The notes under the pieces are model-generated. The model ran no database searches and was not told the origin of the DNA. It saw only the letters and a program-made list of their open reading frames with translations. This document shows, piece by piece, positions 38,085 through 47,287 of a stretch of 64,000 nt of DNA (position 1 is the first letter of the stretch; each line of letters starts with the position of its first letter). Origin of the DNA: Crenobacter luteus (GTDB taxonomy: Bacteria > Pseudomonadota > Gammaproteobacteria > Burkholderiales > Chromobacteriaceae). The stretch is from contig NZ_SLXG01000013.1 of the NCBI RefSeq assembly GCF_004345725.1, positions 20,030 through 84,029 of the forward strand, read 5' to 3'. The translations under genes and the position numbers were made by a program.

Positions 38085-38243
38085 ATGCGTACCGTGCTCG
38101 CCCTCGCGCTGTTTTCGTCGCTGCTTTTCGCCGGCTGCGGCTACAAGGGTCCGCTCTACCTGCCGGGCGACAAGCCGGCCAAATCCCGAAGCCAGTCCGC
38201 CCCGGCCCCGGCGCCGAAGGTGCAGGCTTCGCAAGCTCAATAA
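38085..38243 (+). CDS. lptM: LPS-assembly lipoprotein LptM (YifL)
   Basis: 52 residues. A lipoprotein signal with lipobox LFAGC (lipidated Cys18) is followed at once by the hallmark GYKGPLYLPGDKP and a Pro/Ala/Gln-rich tail. LptM helps mature the outer-membrane LPS translocon LptD-LptE. It starts at 38085 and ends 9 bp before lysA, with which it is co-transcribed. Confidence 0.92.
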   Translation: MRTVLALALFSSLLFAGCGYKGPLYLPGDKPAKSRSQSAPAPAPKVQASQAQ

Positions 38244-38252
38244 GCCCACAAG

Positions 38253-39500
38253 ATGATCGATTACCAGAACCACACCCTCGCCGTCGACGGCGTGCCGCTG
38301 ACCCAGATCGCCGACACCTTCGGCACGCCGTGCTACGTGTACTCGGCGGCGGCGCTGACCGGGGCCTTCGAAGCCTACCGCTCGGCCTTCGCCGGCCTCG
38401 ACCCCTTGATCTGCTTCGCGGTCAAGGCCAACTCCAACCTGTCCATCCTGCAGCACTTCGCCCGCCTCGGCGCCGGCTTCGACATCGTGTCGGGCGGCGA
38501 GCTGGCGCGCGTGCTGGCGGCCGGCAGCCCGGCCGACAAGGTGGTGTTCTCCGGCGTCGGCAAGTCCGAGGCCGAGATGGAAATGGCGATCGAAGCGGGC
38601 ATCCACTGCTTCAACGTCGAATCGGTCAACGAGCTGGCGCGCCTGAACGCGGTCGCCGGCCGCCTCGGCAAGCGCGCGCCGGTGTCCTTGCGCGTGAACC
38701 CGGACGTCGACGCCAAGACCCACCCGTACATCTCCACCGGCCTGAAGGACAACAAGTTCGGCATCGCCTTCGACGAGGCGCGCGCCGTCTACCAGGCCGC
38801 CGCGTCGCTCGAGCACCTGGACATCGTCGGCATCGACTGCCACATCGGCTCGCAGCTGACCGACGTGTCGCCGCTGGTCGACGCGCTCGACCGCCTCTTG
38901 GTGCTGATCGACCAGTTGGCCGAGGACGGCATCGTGCTGGAGCACGTCGACATCGGCGGCGGCCTCGGCATCCGCTACACCGACGAGACGCCGCCCGACA
39001 TCGCCGCCTACGCGGCCCGCGTCGCCGAGCGCCTCGCGGGCCGCCAGCTCAAATTGGTGATGGAGCCGGGCCGCTCGCTGGTCGGCAACGCCGGCGTGCT
39101 GCTCACCCGCGTCGAGTACCTGAAGCTCGGCCAGGACAAGCACTTCGCTATCGTCGACGCGGCGATGAACGACCTGATGCGCCCGTCGCTGTACGACGCC
39201 TACCACGGCATCGTGCCGGTGACGCAGAAGGACGGCCTCGCCGCGCTGACGGTCGACGTAGTCGGCCCGATCTGCGAGTCGAGCGACTTCCTCGGCAAGA
39301 ACCGCGCGCTGGCGATCGAGCAGGGCGACCTGCTGGCGGTGCTGTCGGCCGGCGCCTACGGCTCGACGATGTCGAGCAACTACAACACCCGCGCGCGCGC
39401 CGCCGAGGTGCTGGTCGAGGACGGCCAGCCGCGCCTAATCCGCCGCCGCGAGACTCTCGACGAGCTGCTGGCCAACGAGCGCGAACTGCTGAAGGACTGA
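38253..39500 (+). CDS. lysA: Diaminopimelate decarboxylase
   Basis: 415 residues. This PLP enzyme makes lysine from meso-DAP. Seen: FGTPCYVYSAAAL, the PLP lysine in ICFAVKANSNLSIL, FDIVSGGELARVL, the HIGSQ loop, the phosphate-binding GGGLGIRY, and the C-terminal CESSDFLG with the catalytic cysteine and GAYGSTMSSNYN. Start at 38253 (MIDYQNHTL). A decamer at 38915-38924 uses TTG in QLAEDG. A GNAT gene follows after 6 bp. Confidence 0.96.
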   Translation: MIDYQNHTLAVDGVPLTQIADTFGTPCYVYSAAALTGAFEAYRSAFAGLDPLICFAVKANSNLSILQHFARLGAGFDIVSGGELARVLAAGSPADKVVFSGVGKSEAEMEMAIEAGIHCFNVESVNELARLNAVAGRLGKRAPVSLRVNPDVDAKTHPYISTGLKDNKFGIAFDEARAVYQAAASLEHLDIVGIDCHIGSQLTDVSPLVDALDRLLVLIDQLAEDGIVLEHVDIGGGLGIRYTDETPPDIAAYAARVAERLAGRQLKLVMEPGRSLVGNAGVLLTRVEYLKLGQDKHFAIVDAAMNDLMRPSLYDAYHGIVPVTQKDGLAALTVDVVGPICESSDFLGKNRALAIEQGDLLAVLSAGAYGSTMSSNYNTRARAAEVLVEDGQPRLIRRRETLDELLANERELLKD

Positions 39501-39506
39501 CCCGCC

Positions 39507-39983
39507 ATGACCCCGACCCTCCGCCTCTTGGACCCGAGCGACGCGCGCGACGCGGCCATCCTCGTCGCGCTGACCGACGGCTACGCGCGCGACCCGATGG
39601 GCGGCGGCTCGGGGCTGTCCGATACCGCGCGGCAACGGTTGGCCGAGGCCTTCGCCGCCCATCCGGCGACCTTCGCGCTGGCGGCCGAAGCCGAGGGCGA
39701 GGCGGTCGGCCTCGCGCTGTGCGTGCTCGGCTTCTCGAGCTTCTACGCCGCGCCGACCGTCAATCTGCACGACATCTCGGTCGTGCCGGCGGCGCGCGGG
39801 CTCGGCGTCGGCCGCGCGCTTCTGGCGGCGGTCGAGGCCGAGGCGGTGAAGCGCGGCGCGTGCAAGGTGACGCTCGAGGTGCGTCCGGACAACGCGGTCG
39901 GGCGCGGCCTTTACGAGAGCGCCGGCTTCGAACTGTCGGCGCTCGGTGGTCAGGCCTACCTGATGATGGAAAAGCCGCTGTAA
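39507..39983 (+). CDS. GNAT-family N-acetyltransferase
   Basis: 158 residues. The acetyl-CoA loop is VVPAARGLGVGRALLAAVEAEA, followed by the usual VRPDNAVGRGLYESAGFEL. The N-terminal part (LRLLDPSDARDAAILVALTDGYARDPMGGG) matches a group of uncharacterised GNATs seen next to lysA or alone. The acceptor is unknown. It lies 6 bp after lysA, so it is probably in the same operon, and is followed by a parS-like site and a terminator. Confidence 0.85.
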   Translation: MTPTLRLLDPSDARDAAILVALTDGYARDPMGGGSGLSDTARQRLAEAFAAHPATFALAAEAEGEAVGLALCVLGFSSFYAAPTVNLHDISVVPAARGLGVGRALLAAVEAEAVKRGACKVTLEVRPDNAVGRGLYESAGFELSALGGQAYLMMEKPL

Positions 39984-39985
39984 CG

Positions 39986-39999
39986 GTTCCACGTGAAAC
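39986..39999. promoter_or_regulatory. parS-like palindrome 5 (GTTCCACGTGAAAC)
   Basis: One base from the perfect palindrome. It starts 3 bp after the GNAT stop codon and lies before the operon terminator. Confidence 0.75.
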
Positions 40000-40027
40000 C
40001 GGCCCGGCTTTCCGCTTAGGCAAAGAC

Positions 40028-40058
40028 AACGCCCCGCATCGCGGGGCGTTTCGTTTTT
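40028..40058 (+). terminator. Rho-independent terminator of the lptM-lysA-GNAT operon
   Basis: A 10-bp stem (40028-40037 with 40041-40050), ATC loop, followed by TCG and a long T-run. Confidence 0.93.
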
Positions 40059-40061
40059 TTT

Positions 40062-40325
40062 TCAGGCGCGGCCTTCGGCCAACGCGGCGGCCTGACGGCG
40101 GCGCCAGGCGCGCCAGCCGCCGAACAGCGTCAGCACGAGCCAGGTGCACTGGGTGACGAAGGAGGCGAGGTTGAAGCTGTGCAACAGCGAGACCAGGATG
40201 CAGGCCGGTCCCGCGAGGTTGAGCGCGAAGTAGCGCGGGCTTTGCGGGCTCCAACCCATGAGCTGGACGCCGAAATAGGCGGCGAGGTAGGCGATAACGC
40301 CGATCAGACCGATCAGGTCGTACAT
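40062..40325 (-). CDS. CBU_0592-type small membrane protein
   Basis: 87 residues, three membrane helices (about residues 3-22, 29-48, 51-70) and a basic tail (WRAWRRRQ). The pattern YDLIGLIGVIAYLAAYFGVQ, then YFALNLAGPACILVSLLHSFNLASFVTQ fits the uncharacterised CBU_0592 family. Start at 40325 (MYDLIG). It lies 71 bp past the betA stop and could be the distal gene of that operon, but no functional link is known. Confidence 0.75.
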   Translation of the reverse strand: MYDLIGLIGVIAYLAAYFGVQLMGWSPQSPRYFALNLAGPACILVSLLHSFNLASFVTQCTWLVLTLFGGWRAWRRRQAAALAEGRA

Positions 40326-40396
40326 GATGGGGACCACAGGTTCTAGGGTACGAAAGCCGGAGGCGCGGCGCGCCCCCGGCGTCGGGCCGTCCGGGC

Positions 40397-42136
40397 CTAG
40401 CGGGCGAGCGTGAACTCGGCCTGGCGACGCCCCGTCGCGGCGGCACCGCCCGCGATCGCGTCGCGGCGCACCGGCGCGTCGCCGGCCTTGTAGTAGGGCG
40501 CGGTCGAACGCGCCAGCGGCGCGCGGCCGCGGATCGCGTCGGCGATCTTCTCGGCCATCATGATGGTCGGCGCGTTCAGGTTGCCGGTGACGATCTTCGG
40601 CATGATAGACGCGTCGACCACGCGCAGCCCGGCCAGCCCGTGCACGCGGCCCTGACCGTCGACCACCGCCTCGGGGTCGGACTCGTCGCCCATCTTGCAG
40701 GTGCACGACGGGTGCAGCGCGGTCTCGGCGTGCTCCTTCACGAAGGCGTCGATCTCGGCGTCGGACTGGATCATCATGCCCGGCTTGATCTCGCGGCCGC
40801 GGAACGCATCCATCGCCTGCTGCGCGACGATCTCGCGCGTGATGCGCACGCCGGCGCGGAACTCGCGCCAGTCGACCTCGTGCGCCATGTAGTTGAACAA
40901 CAGGCGCGGCTTGACGCGCGGATCGCGGCTGGCCAGCTTGACGAAGCCGGTGCTCGGCGAGCGCATCGAGCCGACGTGGCACTGGAAGCCGTGGCTCTTC
41001 ACCGGGTTGCTGCCGTCGTAGTTCATCGCCAGCGGGATGAAGTGGTACTGCAGGTTAGGCCAGGCGAACTCGTCGCTGCTGCGGATGAAGCCGCCGGCCT
41101 CGAAGTGGTTGCTGGCGCCGACGCCGGTGCCGTTCAGATACCACTCGACGCCGATCGCCGGCTTGTTCCACCACAATAGCGCCGGGTACAGCGACACCGG
41201 CTGGGTACACTCGTACTGCAGGTACATTTCCAGGTGGTCCTGCAGGTTCTCGCCGACGCCTTTGAGGTCGATGACCGGGTCGATGCCCATCGCGCGCAAC
41301 TCGTCGGCGTTGCCGACGCCCGAGCGCAGCAACAGTTGCGGCGACGCGATCGCGCCGTTGGACACGATCACCTCGCGGCGCGCGCGCGCCTCGCGCGCTT
41401 CGTCGCCCTGCAGATAACTCACCCCGATAGCGCGCTTGCCGGCGAACAGCACGCGGTCGGCCAGCGCGCGCGTGTGCACGGTCAGGTTGGGGCGGTCCTT
41501 CGCCTGATCGAGGTAGGCGAGCGAAGTGCTGCAGCGGCGGCCCTTGGCGGTGGTGGTGCGGTCCATCGGACCGAAGCCTTCCTGGCGGTAGCCGTTCAGG
41601 TCGTCGGTGGCCGGGTAGCCGGCCTGCTCGCCGGCCTGGATGAAGGCGTCGAACAGCGGGCTGATGCCCGGTTTCGGCGTCGTCACGTGCAGGGGGCCGT
41701 CGCCGCCGTGGTAGTCGTTGGCGCCCTTGTCGTAGGTTTCGGCCTTGCGGAAATAGGGCAGGCAGTCGGCGTAGCTCCAGTTCTCCAGGCCCTTGTTGTC
41801 GGCCCAGCCGTCGTAGTCCATCGCGTTGCCGCGGATGTAGACCATGCCGTTGATCAGCGACGAGCCGCCGAGGCCCTTGCCGCGGCCCTGCGTCATCCGG
41901 CGGCCGCCCATATGCGGTTCCGGCTCGGTCACGTAGGCCCAGTTGTAGGTGGTGCCCTGCAACGGGTAGGCGAGCGCCGCCGGCATCTGCGTGCGCCAGT
42001 CGAGCCGCCAGTCGGGGCCGCCCGCTTCCAAGAGCAGCACCGACACGTCGGCGTCCTCGGTCAGCCGCGCGGCGAGCACGCAGCCGGCCGAACCGGCGCC
42101 GACGATGATATAGTCGTATTCCTTGATTGCGCTCAT
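40397..42136 (-). CDS. betA: Choline dehydrogenase-like GMC flavoprotein
   Basis: 579 residues, GMC oxidoreductase. The FAD-binding [33 protein letters not shown] (GMC signature 1), [15 protein letters not shown] (signature 2) and the active-site HPSCTCKMG histidine region are present. It resembles BetA, which oxidises choline to betaine aldehyde at the membrane. Because a Rieske oxygenase is in the same operon, another quaternary-amine alcohol could be the substrate. It is slightly longer than E. coli BetA (556). Order on the minus strand: oxygenase, aldehyde dehydrogenase, this gene. Confidence 0.85.
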   Translation of the reverse strand: MSAIKEYDYIIVGAGSAGCVLAARLTEDADVSVLLLEAGGPDWRLDWRTQMPAALAYPLQGTTYNWAYVTEPEPHMGGRRMTQGRGKGLGGSSLINGMVYIRGNAMDYDGWADNKGLENWSYADCLPYFRKAETYDKGANDYHGGDGPLHVTTPKPGISPLFDAFIQAGEQAGYPATDDLNGYRQEGFGPMDRTTTAKGRRCSTSLAYLDQAKDRPNLTVHTRALADRVLFAGKRAIGVSYLQGDEAREARARREVIVSNGAIASPQLLLRSGVGNADELRAMGIDPVIDLKGVGENLQDHLEMYLQYECTQPVSLYPALLWWNKPAIGVEWYLNGTGVGASNHFEAGGFIRSSDEFAWPNLQYHFIPLAMNYDGSNPVKSHGFQCHVGSMRSPSTGFVKLASRDPRVKPRLLFNYMAHEVDWREFRAGVRITREIVAQQAMDAFRGREIKPGMMIQSDAEIDAFVKEHAETALHPSCTCKMGDESDPEAVVDGQGRVHGLAGLRVVDASIMPKIVTGNLNAPTIMMAEKIADAIRGRAPLARSTAPYYKAGDAPVRRDAIAGGAAATGRRQAEFTLAR

Positions 42137-42251
42137 CGCAATCTCCTCTTCGGTGGGTGGAGCGCGCGGGGCCCGGCGGGCCGGCGCGTTCGTCGAGGCG
42201 AAAGGTTGGCCGAGCTCGCCTCGTTCGCGAAGCCCGGCGCGGCGGCGACGC

Positions 42252-43718
42252 TTACGCGCCGAACCAGCCCATCGGTTTGGGCGCCAGGTTGATGTAGCTG
42301 TGCTTGAGTTCGGTGTATTCGTCCAGCCCGATGCGCGAAAGCTCGCGGCCGATGCCGCTCGCCTTGTAGCCGCCCCACGGCGCTTCCGGGAAGTAGGGGT
42401 GGTAGTCGTTGACCCACACGGTGCCGAAGCGCAGCGCGCGCGACATCCGGTTCGCCTTGTCCAGATCCTTCGTCCACACCGCGGCGGCGAGGCCGTACGG
42501 CGTGTCGTTGGCGAGGCGCAGCACCTGTTCTTCGCTCGTGAAGCGCTCGGCGGTGATCACCGGGCCGAAGATTTCCTCCTTGGCGATCTTCATCCCGGCG
42601 CTCACGTCGGCGAGCAAGGTCGGCTCGAGCCAGAAGCCCTTCTCGTACACCGCGCCTTCGGGACGCTTGCCGCCGTGCACCAGCCGCGCGCCCTCGGCGA
42701 CGCCCATCTGCACCAGTTTCAGGATCTTCTCGTGCTGCGCGGCCGACTGCACCGGGCCCATCTGCGTCTCGGCGTGGAAGCCGTTGCCGATCACGATGCG
42801 CGGCAGGCGCTCGGCCAACCTTGCGATGAATTCATCGTAGATCGCGTCCTCGACCATCAGCCGCGAACCGGCCGAGCACACTTGGCCGGCGTGGAAGAAG
42901 GCCGCGTTCAGCGCGTAGTCGACCGCGGTGTCGAGGTCGGCGTCGGCGAACACGATGTTCGGGTTCTTGCCGCCCAGCTCCAGGCCGATGCGTTTGAAGT
43001 TGCCGGTGGCGGCCTTCATGATGCTCTCGCCGGCGTAGGCGCCGCCGGTGAACGACACCAGGTCGACGTCGTGGTTTTCAGCCAGCTCGGCGCCGACCTC
43101 GGCGCCGCCGGTCACCAGGTTGAACACGCCCTCGGGCAGGTCGAGCTCGGCCAACAGTTCGGCGAAGCGGTGCGTCGTCAGCGGCGTCAGGTTGCTCGGC
43201 TTGACGATGACGGTGTTGCCGGCGCCCAGCGCCGGCGCGATCTTCCACGCCGCCTGCAAGAGCGGGTAGTTCCACGGCGTGATCAGCCCGCACACGCCGA
43301 CCGGCTCGCGCAGCGTGCGGCTGATCACGTGGTGCGGCGCCTCGTTGACCGCGCCCGATTCGGACGCGACCAGGCCGGCGAAGTAGCGGAAGGTCGCCGC
43401 GATGTCGCCCATGTCGGTGCGGCTCTCGGTGATCGTCTTGCCGGTGTTAAGCGACTCGAGGCGCGCGAGGTTCTCGGCGTCGCGGTCGATCAACTCGGCG
43501 ATCTTGTTCAGAAGCTTGGCGCGCTCGCGGATGGTGCTGTCGCGCCACGGGCCGTCGAAGGCGCGGCGCGCGGCGGCGATCGCCAGGCGCGCGTCGTCGC
43601 GCGTGCCCTCGGCGGCCTGGGCGATCACGGTCTCGTCGGCCGGGCTGAGGATGGCGCGCTTGCCGCCGGCGACGGGTGCCTGCCACTGGCCGTCGATGTA
43701 GAGCTGGGTGTGGATCAT
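42252..43718 (-). CDS. betB: Betaine-aldehyde-type dehydrogenase
   Basis: 488 residues, ALDH superfamily. Seen: [46 protein letters not shown], the general-base glutamate in [11 protein letters not shown], the catalytic cysteine in [12 protein letters not shown], and EEIFGPV. It oxidises betaine aldehyde to glycine betaine with NAD(P). If the oxygenase acts on carnitine, malic semialdehyde would be an alternative substrate. I start at 43718 ([12 protein letters not shown]), which has an AGGA ribosome site; 43736 is possible. Two decamers fall at 42810-42819 and 43146-43155. Confidence 0.85.
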   Translation of the reverse strand: MIHTQLYIDGQWQAPVAGGKRAILSPADETVIAQAAEGTRDDARLAIAAARRAFDGPWRDSTIRERAKLLNKIAELIDRDAENLARLESLNTGKTITESRTDMGDIAATFRYFAGLVASESGAVNEAPHHVISRTLREPVGVCGLITPWNYPLLQAAWKIAPALGAGNTVIVKPSNLTPLTTHRFAELLAELDLPEGVFNLVTGGAEVGAELAENHDVDLVSFTGGAYAGESIMKAATGNFKRIGLELGGKNPNIVFADADLDTAVDYALNAAFFHAGQVCSAGSRLMVEDAIYDEFIARLAERLPRIVIGNGFHAETQMGPVQSAAQHEKILKLVQMGVAEGARLVHGGKRPEGAVYEKGFWLEPTLLADVSAGMKIAKEEIFGPVITAERFTSEEQVLRLANDTPYGLAAAVWTKDLDKANRMSRALRFGTVWVNDYHPYFPEAPWGGYKASGIGRELSRIGLDEYTELKHSYINLAPKPMGWFGA

Positions 43719-43751
43719 TTCGTTATTCCTGATCATTTATATGAATGAGGT

Positions 43752-44873
43752 TCAGGCCAGCGCCGCGAGCACCATCTGCTGGAAGTGCTGCACGCCGTGC
43801 TCGCCGATCGCCGAGGTCTTGTCGTCGGTGATCAGAAGCGGGCCCTGGCCGTTGCGGTAGCCGCGCGACTTCAGGCCGCGCTGCACCGACTCGACGATCG
43901 ACAAGTCCTCGGGCTTGAGCACGTTCTTGTAGTAGTCGATCAGCTGTTGCTGCTCGGCCGTCGGGGTCGAATCGCGGAAGTAGAACTCGAAGTGCTGGAT
44001 CGTGGTGTCGGCGTCGACCGGGAACATGTAGAACACGCCGTAGTTGCCGTCGCCCGGCAGCACGTTCAGCGTCACGTTCGGCCACAGCCAGTAGGCGGCG
44101 AAGTCGGTGTTCGGCGCCTCGTCGTCGTAGGTGAAGGCGTCGCTGCCCGAGCGCGTCTGGCCGATCTGGCTCGTGTAGATGCCACGCACCTTGTGCAGGT
44201 AGGTTTCCATCTTGATCGACTCGACCAGAGCGGGGTGCGCGGTCTGGCAGTGCAGGCACTCGAGGTAGTTGTCGACGACGACCTTCCAGTTCGCCTTCAT
44301 CTCATAAGTGAGCTTGTGCGCCGGCACGAGCGAGTCGACGTCCGGGCAGCGCGCGCGGATCTCGTCGTTCAATTCCTTCGCCTGCTCGATCAGCGGCACC
44401 GCGTCCATGTCGAGGTTGACGAACACCAGGCCGCAGAATTCCTCGACGCGCACCGGCGTCAGGCCGGCGTTGTCCTTGCAGAAGCTCGGCACGTTCTCGC
44501 TGTTGCGCGCGTGCACCAGCTTGCCGTCCAGACCGAAGGCCCACGCGTGGTAGGGGCAGGTGATCACGTTCTTGGCACGGCCGGCGCCTTCCGGGAACAG
44601 CTCGTGCGCGCGGTGCGGACAGACGTTGTAGAAGGCGCGCAGCACGCCGTCGCGGCCGCGCACGACGAACACGTTCTCGCCGGCGACCTTGGCAGTCGCG
44701 TACGAATTCGGCTCGGCGACCTGGCTCTTGTGCATCACGCAGACCCAGCTCTTGCTGAAGATGGTCTTCTTTTCTGCCTCGAAGATCTCGGGCGAGGTGT
44801 AGTAGTGCGCGGGCAACGTGTACGACAGCGAATCCTGGGTGTCGCAGACCGGCGCGATGTGGACGTTTTGCAT
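43752..44873 (-). CDS. Rieske-type quaternary-amine monooxygenase, CntA/YeaW/CMO family
   Basis: 373 residues. The Rieske cluster ligands are Cys85, His87, Cys106 and His109 (CPHRAH and CPYH). The mononuclear iron site has DNYLECLHCQTAH with the bridging Glu205, His208 and His213, plus Asp323; from memory these numbers coincide with CntA, the carnitine oxygenase. The C-terminus PEDLSIVESVQRGLKSRGY is close to E. coli YeaW. Candidate substrates: carnitine, gamma-butyrobetaine, choline or glycine betaine. It lacks its own reductase, likely the gene at 48.8 kb. It heads the oxygenase-betB-betA operon, with AGGAG before the ATG. Confidence 0.85.
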   Translation of the reverse strand: MQNVHIAPVCDTQDSLSYTLPAHYYTSPEIFEAEKKTIFSKSWVCVMHKSQVAEPNSYATAKVAGENVFVVRGRDGVLRAFYNVCPHRAHELFPEGAGRAKNVITCPYHAWAFGLDGKLVHARNSENVPSFCKDNAGLTPVRVEEFCGLVFVNLDMDAVPLIEQAKELNDEIRARCPDVDSLVPAHKLTYEMKANWKVVVDNYLECLHCQTAHPALVESIKMETYLHKVRGIYTSQIGQTRSGSDAFTYDDEAPNTDFAAYWLWPNVTLNVLPGDGNYGVFYMFPVDADTTIQHFEFYFRDSTPTAEQQQLIDYYKNVLKPEDLSIVESVQRGLKSRGYRNGQGPLLITDDKTSAIGEHGVQHFQQMVLAALA

Positions 44874-44910
44874 GCTGGCTCCTCTGTAGACTCGGGTCTA
44901 ATTTACTTTT

Positions 44911-44938
44911 GGTTAATTAAATCACTTACGGTGATTTA
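44911..44938. promoter_or_regulatory. Composite candidate operator upstream of the Rieske oxygenase
   Basis: GGTTAATTAA (44911-44920) matches the half-site of the 30-bp palindrome at 47180-47209. It runs into a perfect 8-bp inverted repeat, TAAATCAC and GTGATTTA (44918-44925 with 44931-44938), with a 5-nt spacer. It sits about 35 bp before the oxygenase start, in the divergent promoter region shared with the XRE-PAS regulator. The 272-bp region is otherwise non-coding and AT-rich at its left end. Confidence 0.6.
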
Positions 44939-45145
44939 GGCGCAGTCTAGTCAGCGCCGAGCCCGCGGCGCAATTTCAAAAAAAATATCGACAATAGCGC
45001 AAAGATTGCCATGAGCTATCAAACGGCCCGCGCGCCGCGCCGCAGGCCGTCGCGCGGGCGCCCGGCATGCCGGCAGGATCGCGCCCCGGCCCCGCTCTGG
45101 TGTAAGGTTCGGTCAACGGGAATTCACCATCAGTAAAGAGACACG

Positions 45146-46918
45146 ATGAGCCAAACCACCTTCGCCGCACGCCTGAAGGGCGTGCTCGACACCAAACGCA
45201 TCATGCTCAAGCAGGTGGCCGAGGCGCTGTCGGTTTCGCCGTCGGCGGTGCACAAGTGGACGCGCGGCGGCGAGATCGAGTACGGCAACCTGCGCGCGCT
45301 CGCCGATTTCCTCGAAGTGAACTGGATCTGGCTGCGCTACGGCGAGGAGGCGGTCGGCGACCTCGAGGCCGCGTCGAACGGCGACCCGCACATCAGGGCC
45401 ATCCGCCAGAAGCACCTGACCGAGATCATGGAGAGCGAGGCGCGGATGAAATTCGCGCAGGAGGTGTCGGGCATCGTCACCTGGGAATGGAACGTGCTGA
45501 CCGACGCGGTCAACTACTCGTCGAACGCCGAGAAGCTGTTCGGCCGGCCGATCCGGCTGATCGAGGACTTCTGGGCCGCGGTGCATCCGGACGACGTCGC
45601 GCCGCTGCGCGCGGCGCTCGAGGCGGCGCTGGCGCGGCTGACGCCTTACGAGGCCGAGTTCCGCGTGAAGGTCGGCGACGAGGTGCGCTGGATCGCGTCG
45701 CGCGCGACCCAGGTGGCCGACGCCGACCGCCGGCCGCTGAAGATGATAGGCATCAGCATCGACGTCACCGGCCGCAGGTTGGCCGAGGCCGCGCGGCGCA
45801 AGAGCGAGGCCATCCTCGCCAAGGCTCAGGCGATCGCCCACCTGGGCAGCTGGTTCTGGGACATCCAGAACGACGACTGCGCGTGGTCGGACGAGGCGTA
45901 CCGGATCTTCGGCTGGGAGCCGCAGGCCTTCAAGGTGACGATGGAGCGTTACTTCGCATCCATCGTCGAGGAGGACCGCGCGCGCATCGACGAAGCGATC
46001 CGGCTGGCGATCGAGGAGGGCCGGCCGTACGCGGTCGACTACACGATCGCGCTGCCCGACGGCAGCCACCGCGCGATCCACGAGGAGGGCGAGGTCGAGT
46101 TCGACGCGACAGGCCGCGCGCTGACGATGATAGGCGCGTCGCAGGACGTCACCGAGCGCAAGCTGGCCGAGCTGGCCTACCGCGAGAGCGAGGAACGCTT
46201 CCGCGAGATCTTCGAGCAGGCGGCGGTCGGCATCGCCCACGTCGGCCTCGACGGCCGCTGGCTCAAGGTCAACCGCAAGCTCGCCGACATCGTCGGCTAC
46301 GGCCCGGCCGAGCTCGAATCGCGCTCCTTCCAGGACCTGACCCACCCGGACGACCTCGACGAGAACCTCGCCCAGCTCGACAGCCTGCTGTCGGGCGCGA
46401 TCGCGACCTACTCGATCGAGAAGCGCTTCGTGAAAAAGAACGGCGAGGTCGTGTGGGTCAACGTCACCACCTCGCTGAGCCGCCACCCGCTGACGCGCGA
46501 GCCGCTGCACCTGATCACCGTGATCGAGGACATTTCCGAGAAACAGCTGGCGCGCCAGCGCATCGAGGACGCCTACCGGCGCAGCGAGCTGGCGCTGCAG
46601 TCGATTGGCATGGCGAGCTGGGACTGGGACCTGGTCGACGGCCGCGTCACGCTGTCGGCGGCGGCGGCGCAGCTGATCGGCCTGCCGGACGGCACCGCCG
46701 CGCTCGACGAGGCGACCTTCCTCGCCGGCATCCGCGTCGCCTCTCGCGCGCAGTGGCTGGCCAGCCTGGACGCGATCTTCGCGGTGTCGAGCCGCGCGCA
46801 GCTCGACGTAAGCTGGCACGGCGACGGCCGGCCGGTGGCGCTGACCTTCTCGGTGCTGCCGGTGCGCGACGCGCAGGGCGCGATGACGCGGCTGATCGGC
46901 GCGCTCGGCAGCCGCTGA
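45146..46918 (+). CDS. XRE-type HTH fused to four PAS domains (candidate regulator of the amine locus)
   Basis: 590 residues. An N-terminal XRE/CI-like HTH (about 17-45: LKQVAEALSVSPSAVHKWTRGGEI, then WIWLRYGEE) is followed by four PAS/PAC modules (about 100-215, 218-335, 340-465, 470-588), marked by SIDVTGRR, SQDVTERK and IEDISEKQ ends. No kinase, GGDEF, EAL or ATPase module follows, so it looks like a one-component DNA-binding sensor. The PAS ligand cannot be predicted. It is divergent from the oxygenase and followed by the transporter. A decamer is at 45778-45787. Confidence 0.8.
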   Translation: MSQTTFAARLKGVLDTKRIMLKQVAEALSVSPSAVHKWTRGGEIEYGNLRALADFLEVNWIWLRYGEEAVGDLEAASNGDPHIRAIRQKHLTEIMESEARMKFAQEVSGIVTWEWNVLTDAVNYSSNAEKLFGRPIRLIEDFWAAVHPDDVAPLRAALEAALARLTPYEAEFRVKVGDEVRWIASRATQVADADRRPLKMIGISIDVTGRRLAEAARRKSEAILAKAQAIAHLGSWFWDIQNDDCAWSDEAYRIFGWEPQAFKVTMERYFASIVEEDRARIDEAIRLAIEEGRPYAVDYTIALPDGSHRAIHEEGEVEFDATGRALTMIGASQDVTERKLAELAYRESEERFREIFEQAAVGIAHVGLDGRWLKVNRKLADIVGYGPAELESRSFQDLTHPDDLDENLAQLDSLLSGAIATYSIEKRFVKKNGEVVWVNVTTSLSRHPLTREPLHLITVIEDISEKQLARQRIEDAYRRSELALQSIGMASWDWDLVDGRVTLSAAAAQLIGLPDGTAALDEATFLAGIRVASRAQWLASLDAIFAVSSRAQLDVSWHGDGRPVALTFSVLPVRDAQGAMTRLIGALGSR

Positions 46919-46930
46919 GGCAGGCAAGGG

Positions 46931-46951
46931 CAGGGCGGCCGCGCCGCCCTG
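46931..46951 (+). terminator. Hairpin after the XRE-PAS gene
   Basis: A 9-bp perfect GC stem (46931-46939 with 46943-46951), CGC loop, 12 bp past the stop. There is no T-run, so termination may be partial. The rest of the 369-bp gap to the transporter holds an AT-poor stretch and then the palindromic operator. Confidence 0.5.
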
Positions 46952-47179
46952 TTGCGCAAATGGAACAGCGCGGCGCGCCCAGACGGCGCGCCGACCACCC
47001 CGTCATTTTCTCTTCATAAACAATTGCTTGCTATCCGCTTCGCCGCGACGGCGACCGACCCCCGGCCCACCCCTCGTCGCCGCGCTCGTCCCGCCCGCCC
47101 GTCTCGCGCAACCGGCGTCGCCCCGCCCCGCCTTCCCCCCGATTGTTTTTTCCGGCCGTCTGTTCCTATACTGCCCCAT

Positions 47180-47209
47180 CACCTTTGGTAAATTAATTAA
47201 CCAATGGTG
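47180..47209. promoter_or_regulatory. 30-bp near-perfect palindrome upstream of the DMT transporter
   Basis: 13 of 15 base pairs match around the centre 47194/47195. The core is TTGGTAAATTAATTAACCAA (47185-47204), flanked by CACC and GGTG. It lies 79 bp before the transporter start, in a chromosome where so AT-rich a word is rare. Its left half (TTGGT-AATTAA) recurs before the Rieske oxygenase. This is probably the operator of a dimeric or tetrameric regulator, most simply the XRE-PAS protein. Confidence 0.7.
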
Positions 47210-47287
47210 AATTGGAGCCCGCAACCCAAGACGGGGACGACAAGCAAGCGGGCCGGCAAGGTCTACAGAAGAGATGGAGAGACAACG

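Noticed and set aside
47204..47287. An upstream in-frame ATG for the DMT transporter
   Set aside because: It overlaps the palindrome, has no ribosome site and adds a polar leader before a clean membrane start; the ATG at 47288 has GGAGAG.
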